Shown here one piece after another: positions 44,300-52,964 of a stretch of 64,000 nucleotides of DNA (position 1 is its first letter; every line of letters begins with the position of its first letter). Under the pieces are notes generated by a model. That model had not been told where the DNA came from, did no database searches, and was given only the letters and a program-made list of their open reading frames with translations. The DNA comes from Gemmatimonadota bacterium (GTDB lineage: Bacteria; Latescibacterota; UBA2968; GCA-2709665). The stretch is from the NCBI GenBank assembly GCA_028873695.1, contig JAPPNU010000044.1:62001-126000 (forward strand), in the 5' to 3' direction. The position numbers and the translations under genes were made by a program.

Positions 44300-45211
44300 A
44301 TGAAGACCTTTCCATTGGAGTACATTGCGGCCGGCGCCGCGGGACAGATGTCGTTCCATCTGCCGAAGGCGGTTCAGTACGAGGGAAACCCGGTGTTGAC
44401 GGCGACGGAGAAACAGGAGTTCGCGGGTCAGGACGCGACGTACATCTCGGTGCTGCCGACGGCGGGCGTGCTTTCGGATCCGATCGACGCGTACTACGCG
44501 TACGTGGCGACACACGACGGGTCAGAAATCTGGCTTGCGACGGCGCCGCACCCGCTGGGGCCCTGGACGTGGCGGCGGGCCGTGCTTGAACTCTCGGCGA
44601 CGTCGTTCACGAAGCACATCTCGTCTCCCTCGGTCGTCATGCACAACGGCGAGGTTTACATGTATTTTCACGGCGTACACACGAGCGGCAGGCAACCGAC
44701 TGCGCTGGCGACGTCGAGGGACGGCGTGCATTTCGAGCAGAAGATATTCCCCGTAATGACAACGCACCCGAACCGGAAGAACCACTGGTACGGCCAGAGC
44801 GTGAGTTACGTCCGGGTGGTCAAGGACGGCCCCATGTTCATCGGGACGTTTCAGGGGAACGGGCTCGGATGGAACGCGCAGGCGAACGGCGTAACGACCG
44901 TGGCCGGCCTGGCGATGAGCGTGGACGGAATCCACTGGCGGTTGTCGAAGAAACCGCTGCTTGGGAATATGCCTGGAAGCCGGGGGCCGTTCGCATCCAT
45001 CCTCGTCCGGCTGTGGGACCGCTGGCTGATGCTGTTCAACGATGATCGCGGACTCTCCGGAGCGCTTTCAGAGAGTTCGGACGTGACCGGTCCTTACGAG
45101 GACATGGGGTGTGTACTCGAATCCGGTCACTGGCCGTTTCCTGTGTTTCACGAGGACAAGCTCTATCTGCTGTGCGGCGGGATCAACGCCGCGGTGATCG
45201 AGTGGAAGTAG
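44300..45211 (+). CDS. GH43-like five-bladed beta-propeller protein
   Basis: This 303-aa protein has repeated propeller strands with aromatic residues typical of GH43/GH32/GH117-like fold proteins: 'YAYVATHDGSEIWLATAPHPLGPW', 'SSPSVVMHNGEVYMYFHGVH', 'ALATSRDGVHFEQK', 'GLAMSVDGIHWRL'. Candidate acidic residues occur at blade edges, but the catalytic triad cannot be assigned with confidence. There is no signal peptide. AAGGAGA lies 5 nt before ATG 44300. It probably acts on, or binds, a glycan, together with the next gene. Confidence 0.75.
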   Translation: MKTFPLEYIAAGAAGQMSFHLPKAVQYEGNPVLTATEKQEFAGQDATYISVLPTAGVLSDPIDAYYAYVATHDGSEIWLATAPHPLGPWTWRRAVLELSATSFTKHISSPSVVMHNGEVYMYFHGVHTSGRQPTALATSRDGVHFEQKIFPVMTTHPNRKNHWYGQSVSYVRVVKDGPMFIGTFQGNGLGWNAQANGVTTVAGLAMSVDGIHWRLSKKPLLGNMPGSRGPFASILVRLWDRWLMLFNDDRGLSGALSESSDVTGPYEDMGCVLESGHWPFPVFHEDKLYLLCGGINAAVIEWK

Positions 45212-45266
45212 ACGAAGAGAATCAGGACTCAAATGTATCGAGCGAATGGATTCAGGGGGAAGAACC

Positions 45267-45926
45267 ATGAACCGAAGGTTGCTGCGAACGACGTATCACG
45301 CGGAAGTCGAGGAGGTCAACTTCACGCACGGCCTGCCCGCGTGGTTGACGCAATCGCCGACCGGATCGTCCAGGGCCGTGACGTGTGACTATACGGATAC
45401 CTACGGCAGCCACTGCGCGATGATCGCAAGGGGTAACACCGGCGAGGGCGTGACGTTGAGCGGGTCTCCGGTAAGCATGGCCGTCGTGAAGGTCGTGGAA
45501 ATGGTGGCGGTGGGAGTGACGGTAAACGGGCCGGCGGAGTTCAGCCTGGGTTTTGTTTCGCCGACCGACAATCCTGCCGGGATTCAACTGGATGCGGTTC
45601 CCGTAGATGCCGGCGTATCGCCGGCCGGACGTGTGCGGCTTGTCATGCGGGACGGGTCTCTGGAGGGTGAGCAGACGCTTTTCGCGGAGGGTAGCGGCGG
45701 TCAGATCGGCGATGGCGGAACGGTGATCGATGACGTCGACCTGGGAGTCATCGTCAATATCGAAGCGAAGTCAGCCAGGGCGCACCTGGGGTATTCCTAC
45801 GTGTCCTGCGGTCCGCAGGGCTTTCCGTCCGGGCAGGTGCTGGCTCCGGCCATCCGGACGGCGCTGGTCACTGACGGAGAGGCGTCGGCCAGGGTGCGCC
45901 GGATGACGATCGGGATATACAGTTGA
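45267..45926 (+). CDS. Protein of unknown function next to GH43-like gene
   Basis: This 219-aa protein is beta-rich and low in charge. It contains short strands ending in Gly/Ser-rich turns and no conserved catalytic motif I can name. Its start ATG 45267 has GGGGGAAG upstream, 55 nt after the GH43-like gene. Its beta-sandwich-like pattern would suit a carbohydrate-binding role or a concanavalin-like fold, but that is a guess from composition and context. Confidence 0.65.
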   Translation: MNRRLLRTTYHAEVEEVNFTHGLPAWLTQSPTGSSRAVTCDYTDTYGSHCAMIARGNTGEGVTLSGSPVSMAVVKVVEMVAVGVTVNGPAEFSLGFVSPTDNPAGIQLDAVPVDAGVSPAGRVRLVMRDGSLEGEQTLFAEGSGGQIGDGGTVIDDVDLGVIVNIEAKSARAHLGYSYVSCGPQGFPSGQVLAPAIRTALVTDGEASARVRRMTIGIYS

Positions 45927-45993
45927 ACGGGGGTTTGGCGGGACGGAAGAATTGCCGGAAAGGCGCGAATCGGTCGCGATGAACGGCCGTTAG

Positions 45994-46211
45994 CCTTGAT
46001 TCGCATTTTTCCGGTGATCTGAATGTCGAATAAATGCAGAAGAACAAAGGCGAACTGACGTCAACGGTCCCGGATACTTGAAGTCACTGGACGTGAAGGG
46101 AAATCTCAACCTTATGAACGACCTCAATACCCCGTTTTGGCGCCGTCCCCTTCTGTGCCTTTTGTGCTTTTTGTGGTAAATTGACTGTTGTCTTTTTTGA
46201 ATTGAGGTTAG
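45994..46211 (+). repeat. Repeat family D, copy 2
   Basis: This 218-bp copy is aligned end to end with 38659-38876, including AACGACCTCAATACCCCGTT and CCTTTTGTGCTTTTTGTGGT. Its right end overlaps the stop codon of the minus-strand gene at 46208. Confidence 0.9.
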
Positions 46212-46441
46212 ACGTTCAGCCCGTCTCCCTCTGTGTGGTAAAATTCGCTCTCGATTTCCCGAAGTTCCTTTTGAATTTCAGGATCGGCGGCCATTTCACG
46301 CAACTGAGAATCAATGACCTTGTTCGAAGTGTTGACAGCTTGTATTCGGTGACTTACGCGCTCAATGAGCTGAAACTGCTCCTCTGTACTCAGACGACTG
46401 ATTTTTTCTTCCAGGTCTCGTACGATCGATGGTTCTGGCAT
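46208..46441 (-). CDS. Antitoxin-like protein, apparently orphan
   Basis: The 77-aa protein has a helical N-terminal half 'LEEKISRLSTEEQFQLIERV' and a tail with M-A-A-D-P-E-I-Q-K-E-L-R-E-I and T-E-G-D-G-L. This combination is common in small antitoxins paired with PemK- or RelE-type toxins. No toxin gene lies on either side: the downstream side is repeat D copy 2, whose end covers the stop codon. The partner may have been lost there. Confidence 0.72.
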   Translation of the reverse strand: MPEPSIVRDLEEKISRLSTEEQFQLIERVSHRIQAVNTSNKVIDSQLREMAADPEIQKELREIESEFYHTEGDGLNV

Positions 46442-46568
46442 CGTGATTCTCCACGTTTATTTGTTTCGTTTGGGACAGTGAAAAGGACGACAAAGACCCC
46501 ATCAATGTCAAGGGTATATACCAACCGGCGCAACCATTACCGACATCGATCGGCATCGAGGCCAGCGG

Positions 46569-47462
46569 ATGAAAGATAGGTCCCGTGCGCTTGTGGAGGT
46601 GCATGTTGCGACACTTCTGTATGGATTCATCGGTCCCCTCGGAAAAGCGGTGGACCTCGACCCGTATCAGATCGTCTTCTGGAGGACGGCTCTCGCGGCC
46701 ATCGTCCTCTTCCTCGTCGCAATACGGCTCAAGAGCCACGCGCCCATCAGGAGCTGGAGCGATCTGGCGACCTTTGCGGCGATCGCAGTCCTGCTCTCGG
46801 TCCACTGGGTGCTCTTCTTCCAGTCGATCAAGGTGTCGACGGTGGCCATCGGTCTGGTGACGACGTACACCTATCCGGTGCTCATGGTCTTTCTGGAGAG
46901 TCTCTTCTTCAACGTCAGGCTGCGGGCAGTTGACTTTGCCAGCGCGGTTGCAGTATTGATCGGTGTCTACTGCCTGGCGCCGGAGTTCGATCTGTCCGAT
47001 GCGAATTTTCAGGGGGTTCTTTACGGCATGGCCTCCGGCGCAATGCTCCCCCTCTTCATCCTGCTGCGCAAGAAACGGATCATCGACAGATACAATACCT
47101 GGGACATTTCAGCCTATGAATTGGGCATCGCGGGCCTGCTCCTTCTTCCGTTCATGTTCTACAACGAGACCCTGTTCGAGTTGCCAGGTACAAGGGACCT
47201 CGTGCTCGTGGTGGTGCTGGGCGTGTTGCTGACCGGTTTCGCACGCATTCTATTCGTAAACAGCCAGCGGCGCCTTTCCGGGAAAGTCGTCGGGATCACC
47301 CTGGCGCTGGAAACAGTCTACGGTGTCATCATCGCCGTTATCTTCCTGGCAGCCATCCCGTCCGGCCGTGAGATCATCGGCGGCCTGATCATCCTCTCCG
47401 CCGCCGTGTTCGAGAGTCTGAGAACGCCGGGAGATGAAACGGCCGATAGCGATAGTCAGTGA
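46569..47462 (+). CDS. EamA/DMT-family transporter
   Basis: This 297-aa membrane protein has ten hydrophobic segments in two five-helix halves, each with the EamA signature: 'LLYGFIGPLGKAVDLDPYQIVFWRTALAAI' early, and 'MASGAMLPLFILLRKK' in the middle. The short loops and absence of a binding protein domain match drug/metabolite exporters of the EamA type. The transported substrate is unknown. It diverges from the antitoxin-like gene. Confidence 0.93.
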   Translation: MKDRSRALVEVHVATLLYGFIGPLGKAVDLDPYQIVFWRTALAAIVLFLVAIRLKSHAPIRSWSDLATFAAIAVLLSVHWVLFFQSIKVSTVAIGLVTTYTYPVLMVFLESLFFNVRLRAVDFASAVAVLIGVYCLAPEFDLSDANFQGVLYGMASGAMLPLFILLRKKRIIDRYNTWDISAYELGIAGLLLLPFMFYNETLFELPGTRDLVLVVVLGVLLTGFARILFVNSQRRLSGKVVGITLALETVYGVIIAVIFLAAIPSGREIIGGLIILSAAVFESLRTPGDETADSDSQ

Positions 47463-48041
47463 TTTGGAAAATCAACGGTACACGTTAAGAGAGATCAATC
47501 GACTACACAATGTCACACGCGGTGAATGAAGAAGGGATCAACAATTGACGATTGGTTTTGGATCTTGATTCGCAATCGTTCCGGGACCTGAATGTCGAAT
47601 ATATACAGGAGAATAAAGGCGAATTGACGTCAAAGATCCCGGATACTCGATCTGGCACTTTTTTTCTCTCTGTGCCTTATGTTGTTGTTGGTTGGTTTCC
47701 ATCCTGTCCATCCATGTAGGTTGCCTTGCATTTTGGTTTCGAGTCGTTTCGGTTGATCCATGATTAGCGGTTTTGATTTGCCCTTTTTTGTGTCTTTTGT
47801 GGCTTTCGCAGTTTCTTCCGGTCTTATCCTGTTCATCCTGTCTATCCATGTTTGGCGGTTTTGATTTGACCTGTTCTTTGCGGTTTTCGAGCTCAATGGA
47901 CGTGAACGGAAATTTCATCTATTTGAACAACCTCGATACCCCGCTTCCGCGCTGAATCCTTCTGTGCCTTTTGTGCTTTTTGTGGTAAATTTGACAGTTG
48001 TCTTTTTTCGAATTGAGGATGGTTGTTCGGGAGGAAGAAAA
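47463..48041. other. Gene-free region with split repeat D and E motifs
   Basis: It holds repeat D copy 3 (47563-48018) broken by a 240-bp insertion that carries two repeat E motifs (around 47703 and 47835). No gene is seen. The right end of repeat D lies 24 nt from the LLM gene start. Confidence 0.75.
47563..48018 (+). repeat. Repeat family D, copy 3, split by an insertion
   Basis: The left part (47563-47650) and right part (47893-48018) match the two halves of copies 1 and 2. The break falls just after CCCGGATACTCGA. The intervening about 243 bp are T-rich and hold GTCCATCCATG and GTCTATCCATG strings of family E. The insertion must be later than the D copy. Confidence 0.88.
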
Positions 48042-49112
48042 ATGAAAGTCGGAAAGTTCATGATGCCGCTGCATCCGCCGCAGAAGGACCGCACACAGAC
48101 ATTCGAAGAGGACATCGAGTGCGTGTTGTGGGCCGAGGAACTCGGTTTCACCGAGGCCTGGATCGGGCAGCACCACACCGCAATGTGGGAGCCGATTCCC
48201 GCCAACGACGTGTTCATCGCCCACGTCCTGCCGCAGACGGAGCGAATCCGGCTGGGCACGGGCGTCACGATCATGACGCAGCATCACCCGGTGAACGTCG
48301 CGGTCCGTCTCGCGTATCTCGATCACCTTTCCAGGGGGCGCATCAACGTTGGCTTCGGACAGGGGGGCGTACCAACCGACTGGCCGCTGTTCGATTTGCC
48401 GGACCCGCGCACCCAGGGGCTGATGAACCTGGAGGCGATGGATATCGTAATGAAACTCTGGACGGAAGACGGTCCGTTCGAGTTCAAGGGGGATTTCTGG
48501 AACGTCGCGCTGGTGGAGAAGGTCCCGGAACTCGGGTTGGGGGAGGTGTTGAAGCCCTATCAGAAGCCGCATCCGCCCATCGCCATGAGCATCGTCAAGG
48601 AAGAATCCATGGCGGCCACCACTGGCGGCCGGCGCGGGTTCCTGCCCATCAGCATTAACATGGCGCCCTCGCACAAGGTGAAACGGCATTGGGAGATGTA
48701 CTGCGAGGGGGCCGCGGACGGGGGACGGCCGGAACCGGACCGGCGCGACTGGCGGATTTCACGCAGCATCTGCGTGGGCGAGACGGATGCGCAGGCGCGG
48801 GAGCACGCCTACAACGGCGCGTTCGCCGACTCATTGATGTATCTTCGCGGCATGATCGAAAGTGCCAACATGCTGGATCTGCCGAAGATGGACCCGGGGA
48901 TGTCCGATGCGGACCTCAATCGCGACTATTTCATCGACGAGATCGCCATCGTCGGCAGTCCCGACACGGTGACGAGACGCCTGCAGGAGCTGTACGACGT
49001 CACCGGCGGATTCGGGACGGTGCTGATGATCGGCCACGACTGGGACGACAAGGAGAAGATGAAGCGCTCGATGGAGTTGATGGCGAAGGAGGTCATTCCT
49101 CGTCTTCCATAG
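48042..49112 (+). CDS. LLM-class flavin-dependent oxidoreductase
   Basis: The 356-aa protein is a bacterial-luciferase-like monooxygenase: K-F-M-M-P at the start, W-A-E-E-L-G-F-T-E-A-W-I-G-Q-H-H, 'ERIRLGTGVTIMTQHHPV' and 'LDHLSRGRINVGFGQGG'. The late G-S-P-D-T-V-T-R-R-L is the usual C-terminal signature. It uses reduced FMN or F420 from a partner reductase; substrate unknown. GGAGGA lies 6 nt before ATG 48042, inside DNA that immediately follows repeat D. Confidence 0.95.
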   Translation: MKVGKFMMPLHPPQKDRTQTFEEDIECVLWAEELGFTEAWIGQHHTAMWEPIPANDVFIAHVLPQTERIRLGTGVTIMTQHHPVNVAVRLAYLDHLSRGRINVGFGQGGVPTDWPLFDLPDPRTQGLMNLEAMDIVMKLWTEDGPFEFKGDFWNVALVEKVPELGLGEVLKPYQKPHPPIAMSIVKEESMAATTGGRRGFLPISINMAPSHKVKRHWEMYCEGAADGGRPEPDRRDWRISRSICVGETDAQAREHAYNGAFADSLMYLRGMIESANMLDLPKMDPGMSDADLNRDYFIDEIAIVGSPDTVTRRLQELYDVTGGFGTVLMIGHDWDDKEKMKRSMELMAKEVIPRLP

Positions 49113-49201
49113 GATACGCTATTCGATGACGTAGCAGGTTTGAAGGTGGGGCGGACGTTCCTGTCTGCCATTCTCGACCTCCTCGTCCCTTTGGTGGATA
49201 C

Positions 49202-49217
49202 CGTAGCGATCGCTACG
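49202..49217. promoter_or_regulatory. 16-bp perfect palindrome
   Basis: CGTAGCGATCGCTACG is a perfect palindrome 38 nt upstream of the phosphodiesterase start. It is followed by CCCTTTTCCCC. It may be an operator or a short terminator for the LLM gene. Confidence 0.45.
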
Positions 49218-49255
49218 CCCTTTTCCCCTTTCAACGACACGTCAGGAGAAATGCT

Positions 49256-51157
49256 ATGAATACAGCACCCGCCCGGCGCGCCATCGTCGCCGGAATGGAC
49301 GGCGCCAGTATGGAACTGGTGAAGAACATGGCTGACGCGGGCCATATGCCCAACGTGCGCGCCCTGATGGAGGCGGGCGTCTGGCGGCCCATGGTCGGCG
49401 TGTTTCCCACGCTCACACCGCCGGGGTGGACGGCCCTGTCCACTGGATCGTGGCCGGGCACCCATGGGATCATGGACTTCAATATCCGCCACGTTGGGGA
49501 GCCCCTGGATCGTACCCTGTGGGGCATCGACACCTCCCTGTCGCGCTCGGAATACATCTGGAACGCGTTCGAGCGCGGCGGCCGGACGCCGATCCTGGTG
49601 AAGTGGGAGATGTCCTGGCCGCCCACCGTGCGCTCGGGGGTGCAGGTAGAGGGCACCGGCCCCGGTGTCTCCAATCACCACCAGGTGGCGGGATATCACC
49701 TGTTCGTGGCCGGCAAATGGGCGCCGAGACGGCTCGAAGCCCAGCGCGACCCGGAAACGCTCGACCCAAGCGCCCTGCAGGGAGTGCGCGAGTTCGACCC
49801 TGTGACGCTGTCGGACGCCGAGGGATGGACCGGAGCCCCCGATTCGGCACGGCCGCCCAGGGAGGCCGTCCTCACCATTCAGCCCCTGGCGCGGGGCCGC
49901 GAAGGCATGAACCGGGGACGAGAAGGCAAGCCCGTTCCGCTTCATGCCCTGATCTACGCCAGCGGCGGCGCTGGGTACGACCGCGTGCGTATCTGCAAGT
50001 CGAAGGACGCGTCGAAGCCGCTGGCCGACCTGGCGGTCGGGGAGTGGAGCGACTGGTGGCTGGACCGTTTCGAAATCGACGGCGGGAAGGTGCGCGGGTA
50101 CGTCCAGGCAAAGCTGATCACGCTGACACCCGAGGCTGATGCCTTCGAGCTCTTCGTCCCCCAGATCTGGCCGCCCGACGGCTATACGAAGCCCGCATCC
50201 ATCGCCGATGAGATTGACCGGAACGTGGGCAACTTCCTGCAGAACCCGGCCCGCGACGCCCTCGGCCTGATTGACGACGACACGTATTTCGAACTGCTGG
50301 AGTTCCACCACCAGCAGCTGGCCGACGTGGCGGAGTACCTCGCCGGTTCCCGGGACTGGGACCTGCTGATGACCGAGACCCACGCATCGGACTACACCAG
50401 CCACTTCTTCCTCCGCGCGGCCGACCCCCATTCCGGGGCGCCGCCGGAGGTGGAGCGGCGCTGCCGCGAAGGGGTGGAGCGCACCTACGCCTCCATCGAC
50501 CGCTGGATCGGGCGCCTGCGCGAACTCGCGGGTGACGACACCGCCTTCTTCCTGGTCTCCGATCACGGCGGCACATCCCAGCAGCACACCGTTGTCAACG
50601 TCGCAGCGGTGCTGGAGCAGGCGGGCTTCCTCAAATACGAGGGCCGCGGTGCCAACCGCCGCATCGACTGGTCGCGGACTCGCGCGGCGGACGTGGGCCT
50701 GGTACATATCTTCGTGAACCTGAAGGGGCGGGAGCCCGGCGGCATCGTCGATCCCGCCGACTACGACGCCGTCTGCCAGGACATCATCCAGGCGCTGTAC
50801 GACTACAAGGACCCGGACACGGGGCGGCGGCCCTTCGCGCTCGCCGTCACCCGCGAGGACGCGGAGATGGTGAACCTTTGGTCGGATCGGGTGGGCGACG
50901 TGGTCTACGCACTGCGTCCGGAGTACGACGGCGCCCATGGCAAGCAGTTGCCGTCCGTGACCTTCGGGATGGCCGGCCAGCACTCGACATTCATCGCCGC
51001 GGGCGCAGGCGTGCGCCAGGCGGGACGCCTCGAGCGGCAGGTTCGCGTCATCGACGTGGCGCCCACGGTCTGCTATCTCACGGGCGCGCCCATGCCGCGC
51101 AACGTCGAAGGCGGCGTGATCTACGAGGCCGCGGTGGACCCGGACCTGCACCGGTGA
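49256..51157 (+). CDS. Alkaline phosphatase superfamily phosphodiesterase
   Basis: The 633-aa protein has the type I phosphodiesterase/nucleotide pyrophosphatase metal sites: G-M-D-G-A-S near the start, the nucleophile Thr in F-P-T-L-T-P-P-G-W, 'THASDYTSHFF' in the middle, and L-V-S-D-H-G-G-T late. It lacks a signal peptide, so the substrate is probably cytoplasmic or the start is non-standard. CAGGAG precedes ATG 49256. A 741-aa open frame on the opposite strand is a shadow caused by high GC. Confidence 0.92.
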   Translation: MNTAPARRAIVAGMDGASMELVKNMADAGHMPNVRALMEAGVWRPMVGVFPTLTPPGWTALSTGSWPGTHGIMDFNIRHVGEPLDRTLWGIDTSLSRSEYIWNAFERGGRTPILVKWEMSWPPTVRSGVQVEGTGPGVSNHHQVAGYHLFVAGKWAPRRLEAQRDPETLDPSALQGVREFDPVTLSDAEGWTGAPDSARPPREAVLTIQPLARGREGMNRGREGKPVPLHALIYASGGAGYDRVRICKSKDASKPLADLAVGEWSDWWLDRFEIDGGKVRGYVQAKLITLTPEADAFELFVPQIWPPDGYTKPASIADEIDRNVGNFLQNPARDALGLIDDDTYFELLEFHHQQLADVAEYLAGSRDWDLLMTETHASDYTSHFFLRAADPHSGAPPEVERRCREGVERTYASIDRWIGRLRELAGDDTAFFLVSDHGGTSQQHTVVNVAAVLEQAGFLKYEGRGANRRIDWSRTRAADVGLVHIFVNLKGREPGGIVDPADYDAVCQDIIQALYDYKDPDTGRRPFALAVTREDAEMVNLWSDRVGDVVYALRPEYDGAHGKQLPSVTFGMAGQHSTFIAAGAGVRQAGRLERQVRVIDVAPTVCYLTGAPMPRNVEGGVIYEAAVDPDLHR

Positions 51158-51188
51158 GGGTCCGGCACGCTCGTGACATGGAGGGCCG

Positions 51189-52292
51189 ATGGTTATGGCA
51201 CTGACGCGGACCGTCGATCTGCTGCTGGCAGGCGTCGAAGACGGACTCCATTTGGGCGCTCAGCTCTACGTGTCTGTCGACGGCAGGACCGTTGCGGACG
51301 CGGCCGTCGGAAATGCGACGACGACAAGTGCGATGACGAGTGACACAATAACCGTCTGGATGTCCTTGACCAAGGGCATCACGGCGGTTGCCGTCGCTCA
51401 GATCTGGGAGAAGGGTCAAATCGAGATTGACGATCCCGTCGGCGACCACCTGCCGGAATTCGGCGCCCGTGGGAAAGCGTGTCTGACGTTTCGGCATCTG
51501 CTGACGCATACCGCCGGGATCGGACCCGTCGACGTCGCCTGGTCGGAAGCTTCATGGGAGGAAATCGTCGCCGGAATCTGCGATGCGCGCTTGCGGGAAG
51601 ACTGGGTGCCGGGGAGGCGGGCGCGATATGACGTGGCGAATGCCTGGTTCGTGCTTGCCGAGGTCGTTTTACGCAAGCGCGGCATGGCCTTCGACAGCTA
51701 CGTCCACCAGGAGGTTTTCGATCCGCTCGAAATGCCCAACTGCAGCCTCTCGATGGATTTGTCCACGTATGAGGCGAGGAAAGACCGGATCGGATTGATG
51801 TACAATACCGCTGCCGAAACGCCGGAGCCGTCGCACTACAGCGTGGATCTGGATCGAACGATCGGCAAATGCGTGCCGGGTGGGAGCGGTAGGGGACCGG
51901 CGAGGGAACTGGGACGCTTCTACGAAATGCTTCTCGGGAAAGGCCGGTTAGACGGGAAGACGATCCTGCTTCCGCAGACGGTTGAAGCGATCACGTCCCG
52001 CCATCGAACCGGCCTGAAGGACGAGATCCTGGGTCATGTTGTGGATATGGGTCTGGGGTTCTACGTCAACTCGAACATCTATGGCAAGGAGTCGGTCCCG
52101 TACGGGTTCGGGCGCTACGCCTCTCCCCGCGCGTTTGGCAATGCAGGCTATCAGTCCTCCATCGCGTTTGTGGATCCCGATGCAAGCCTGGTTGTCGTGT
52201 GCATTTTCAACGGCACACCGGGTGAAGACGCTCATCAGATCCGCAACCGAGAGACGAACAGCGCCGTCTATGAGGATCTCGATTTGACATAG
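51189..52292 (+). CDS. Serine hydrolase, class C beta-lactamase-like
   Basis: The S-x-x-K motif is S59-L-T-K62. The Tyr motif is probably R-Y-D-V-A-N, and the K-T-G/H-x-G position is taken by F-G-N-A-G. With 367 aa it is typical of the beta-lactamase/esterase (EstB) family. No signal peptide is seen, which speaks against a true periplasmic beta-lactamase and for an esterase or peptidase. GGAGGG lies 3-8 nt upstream of the ATG, 31 nt after the phosphodiesterase. Confidence 0.88.
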   Translation: MVMALTRTVDLLLAGVEDGLHLGAQLYVSVDGRTVADAAVGNATTTSAMTSDTITVWMSLTKGITAVAVAQIWEKGQIEIDDPVGDHLPEFGARGKACLTFRHLLTHTAGIGPVDVAWSEASWEEIVAGICDARLREDWVPGRRARYDVANAWFVLAEVVLRKRGMAFDSYVHQEVFDPLEMPNCSLSMDLSTYEARKDRIGLMYNTAAETPEPSHYSVDLDRTIGKCVPGGSGRGPARELGRFYEMLLGKGRLDGKTILLPQTVEAITSRHRTGLKDEILGHVVDMGLGFYVNSNIYGKESVPYGFGRYASPRAFGNAGYQSSIAFVDPDASLVVVCIFNGTPGEDAHQIRNRETNSAVYEDLDLT

Positions 52293-52298
52293 ACCTTT

Positions 52299-52612
52299 TA
52301 AAAACATTAACTTACATGGATAGACAGGATAGTCAGGATCAAGACCTGAAGCAGGATTAAGCTGGATTAGAAATCAGGAGCAGGACCAAGACCGAACAGG
52401 ACTAAAAGCAAAAAGCAGGATCAGAAGCGAAAGGCAGGATCAAGACCGATCAGGATTTACAGGATTAGAAGCCAAGGGCAGGATCAACACCAATCAGGAT
52501 TAACAGGATTGGAAATCAAGGGCAGGATCAACAACCAATCAGGATTAACAGGATTAGAAGCGAAAAGCAGGATCAACAACCAATCAGGATTGACAGGATT
52601 AAAGGCGAGAGC
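52299..52612. repeat. 44-45-bp tandem array with repeat E at its edge
   Basis: At least four direct units of 44-45 bp (52435-52612) share CAGGATCAA, CAATCAGGATTAACAGGATT and a purine-rich tail. More degenerate units precede them. The left edge (TTACATGGATAGACAGGATA) is the reverse complement of repeat E at about 24012-24040. There are no unique spacers of constant length, so it is not a CRISPR. Confidence 0.85.
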
Positions 52613-52629
52613 TGGAAAAGAGGAAGGGG

Positions 52630-52678
52630 CAGAGGCTAACTTTTGCTGGCCAATGCGATGAATCCTAACCTCTGTAGA
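52630..52678. other. Inverted repeat CAGAGG(C/T)TA
   Basis: CAGAGGCTAA at about 52630-52639 and CCTAACCTCTG at about 52667-52677 face each other. The function is unknown, perhaps a weak terminator at the end of the tandem array. Confidence 0.4.
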
Positions 52679-52769
52679 CGACATTGAACCTGGCCGCTAG
52701 ATACGTCCATGACCCGTGGACACGCTCAATTCAGATTATCACCTGCCAGCCCTCCGCGACCGCTACGAG

Positions 52770-52822
52770 TGTCCGTTTCCGGACATTGCTGTATCATTAT
52801 TGAACACTTCTGTGGTTGTTCA
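52770..52822 (+). promoter_or_regulatory. Paired palindromes, probable activator-binding sites
   Basis: TGTCCG-TTTC-CGGACA (52770-52785) is a perfect inverted repeat. A second, TGAACA-N10-TGTTCA (52801-52806 and 52817-52822), lies 15 nt further on. They sit 50-100 nt upstream of a candidate sigma-54 promoter, the usual place of enhancer-binding-protein sites. Confidence 0.6.
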
Positions 52823-52871
52823 GATATCCTCCCCGCTGTATAACTCCCTGAAAAATATATACTTGGGTATT

Positions 52872-52887
52872 TGGCACGGTTTTTGAT
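52872..52887 (+). promoter_or_regulatory. Candidate sigma-54 promoter (-24/-12)
   Basis: TGGCAC (52872-52877), five bases, then TTGAT (52883-52887) fits TGGCAC-N5-TTGCW except that the -12 C is A. The GG and G(C) positions are 10 nt apart as required. It lies about 80 nt upstream of the permease start. Confidence 0.6.
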
Positions 52888-52964
52888 CTATCATGTACGA
52901 TCAATAATCTGCCATGTGTGTCAATCCTGAACGTCGCAACCTAGTTCGATAGGTATCGCCGGTC

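Noticed and set aside
48926-51151. A 741-residue open frame on the minus strand
   Set aside because: It lies opposite a clear phosphodiesterase gene and has no protein-like motifs; high GC keeps the opposite frame open.
52299-52612. CRISPR array
   Set aside because: The 44-45-bp units are tandem without unique spacers, and no cas gene is near.
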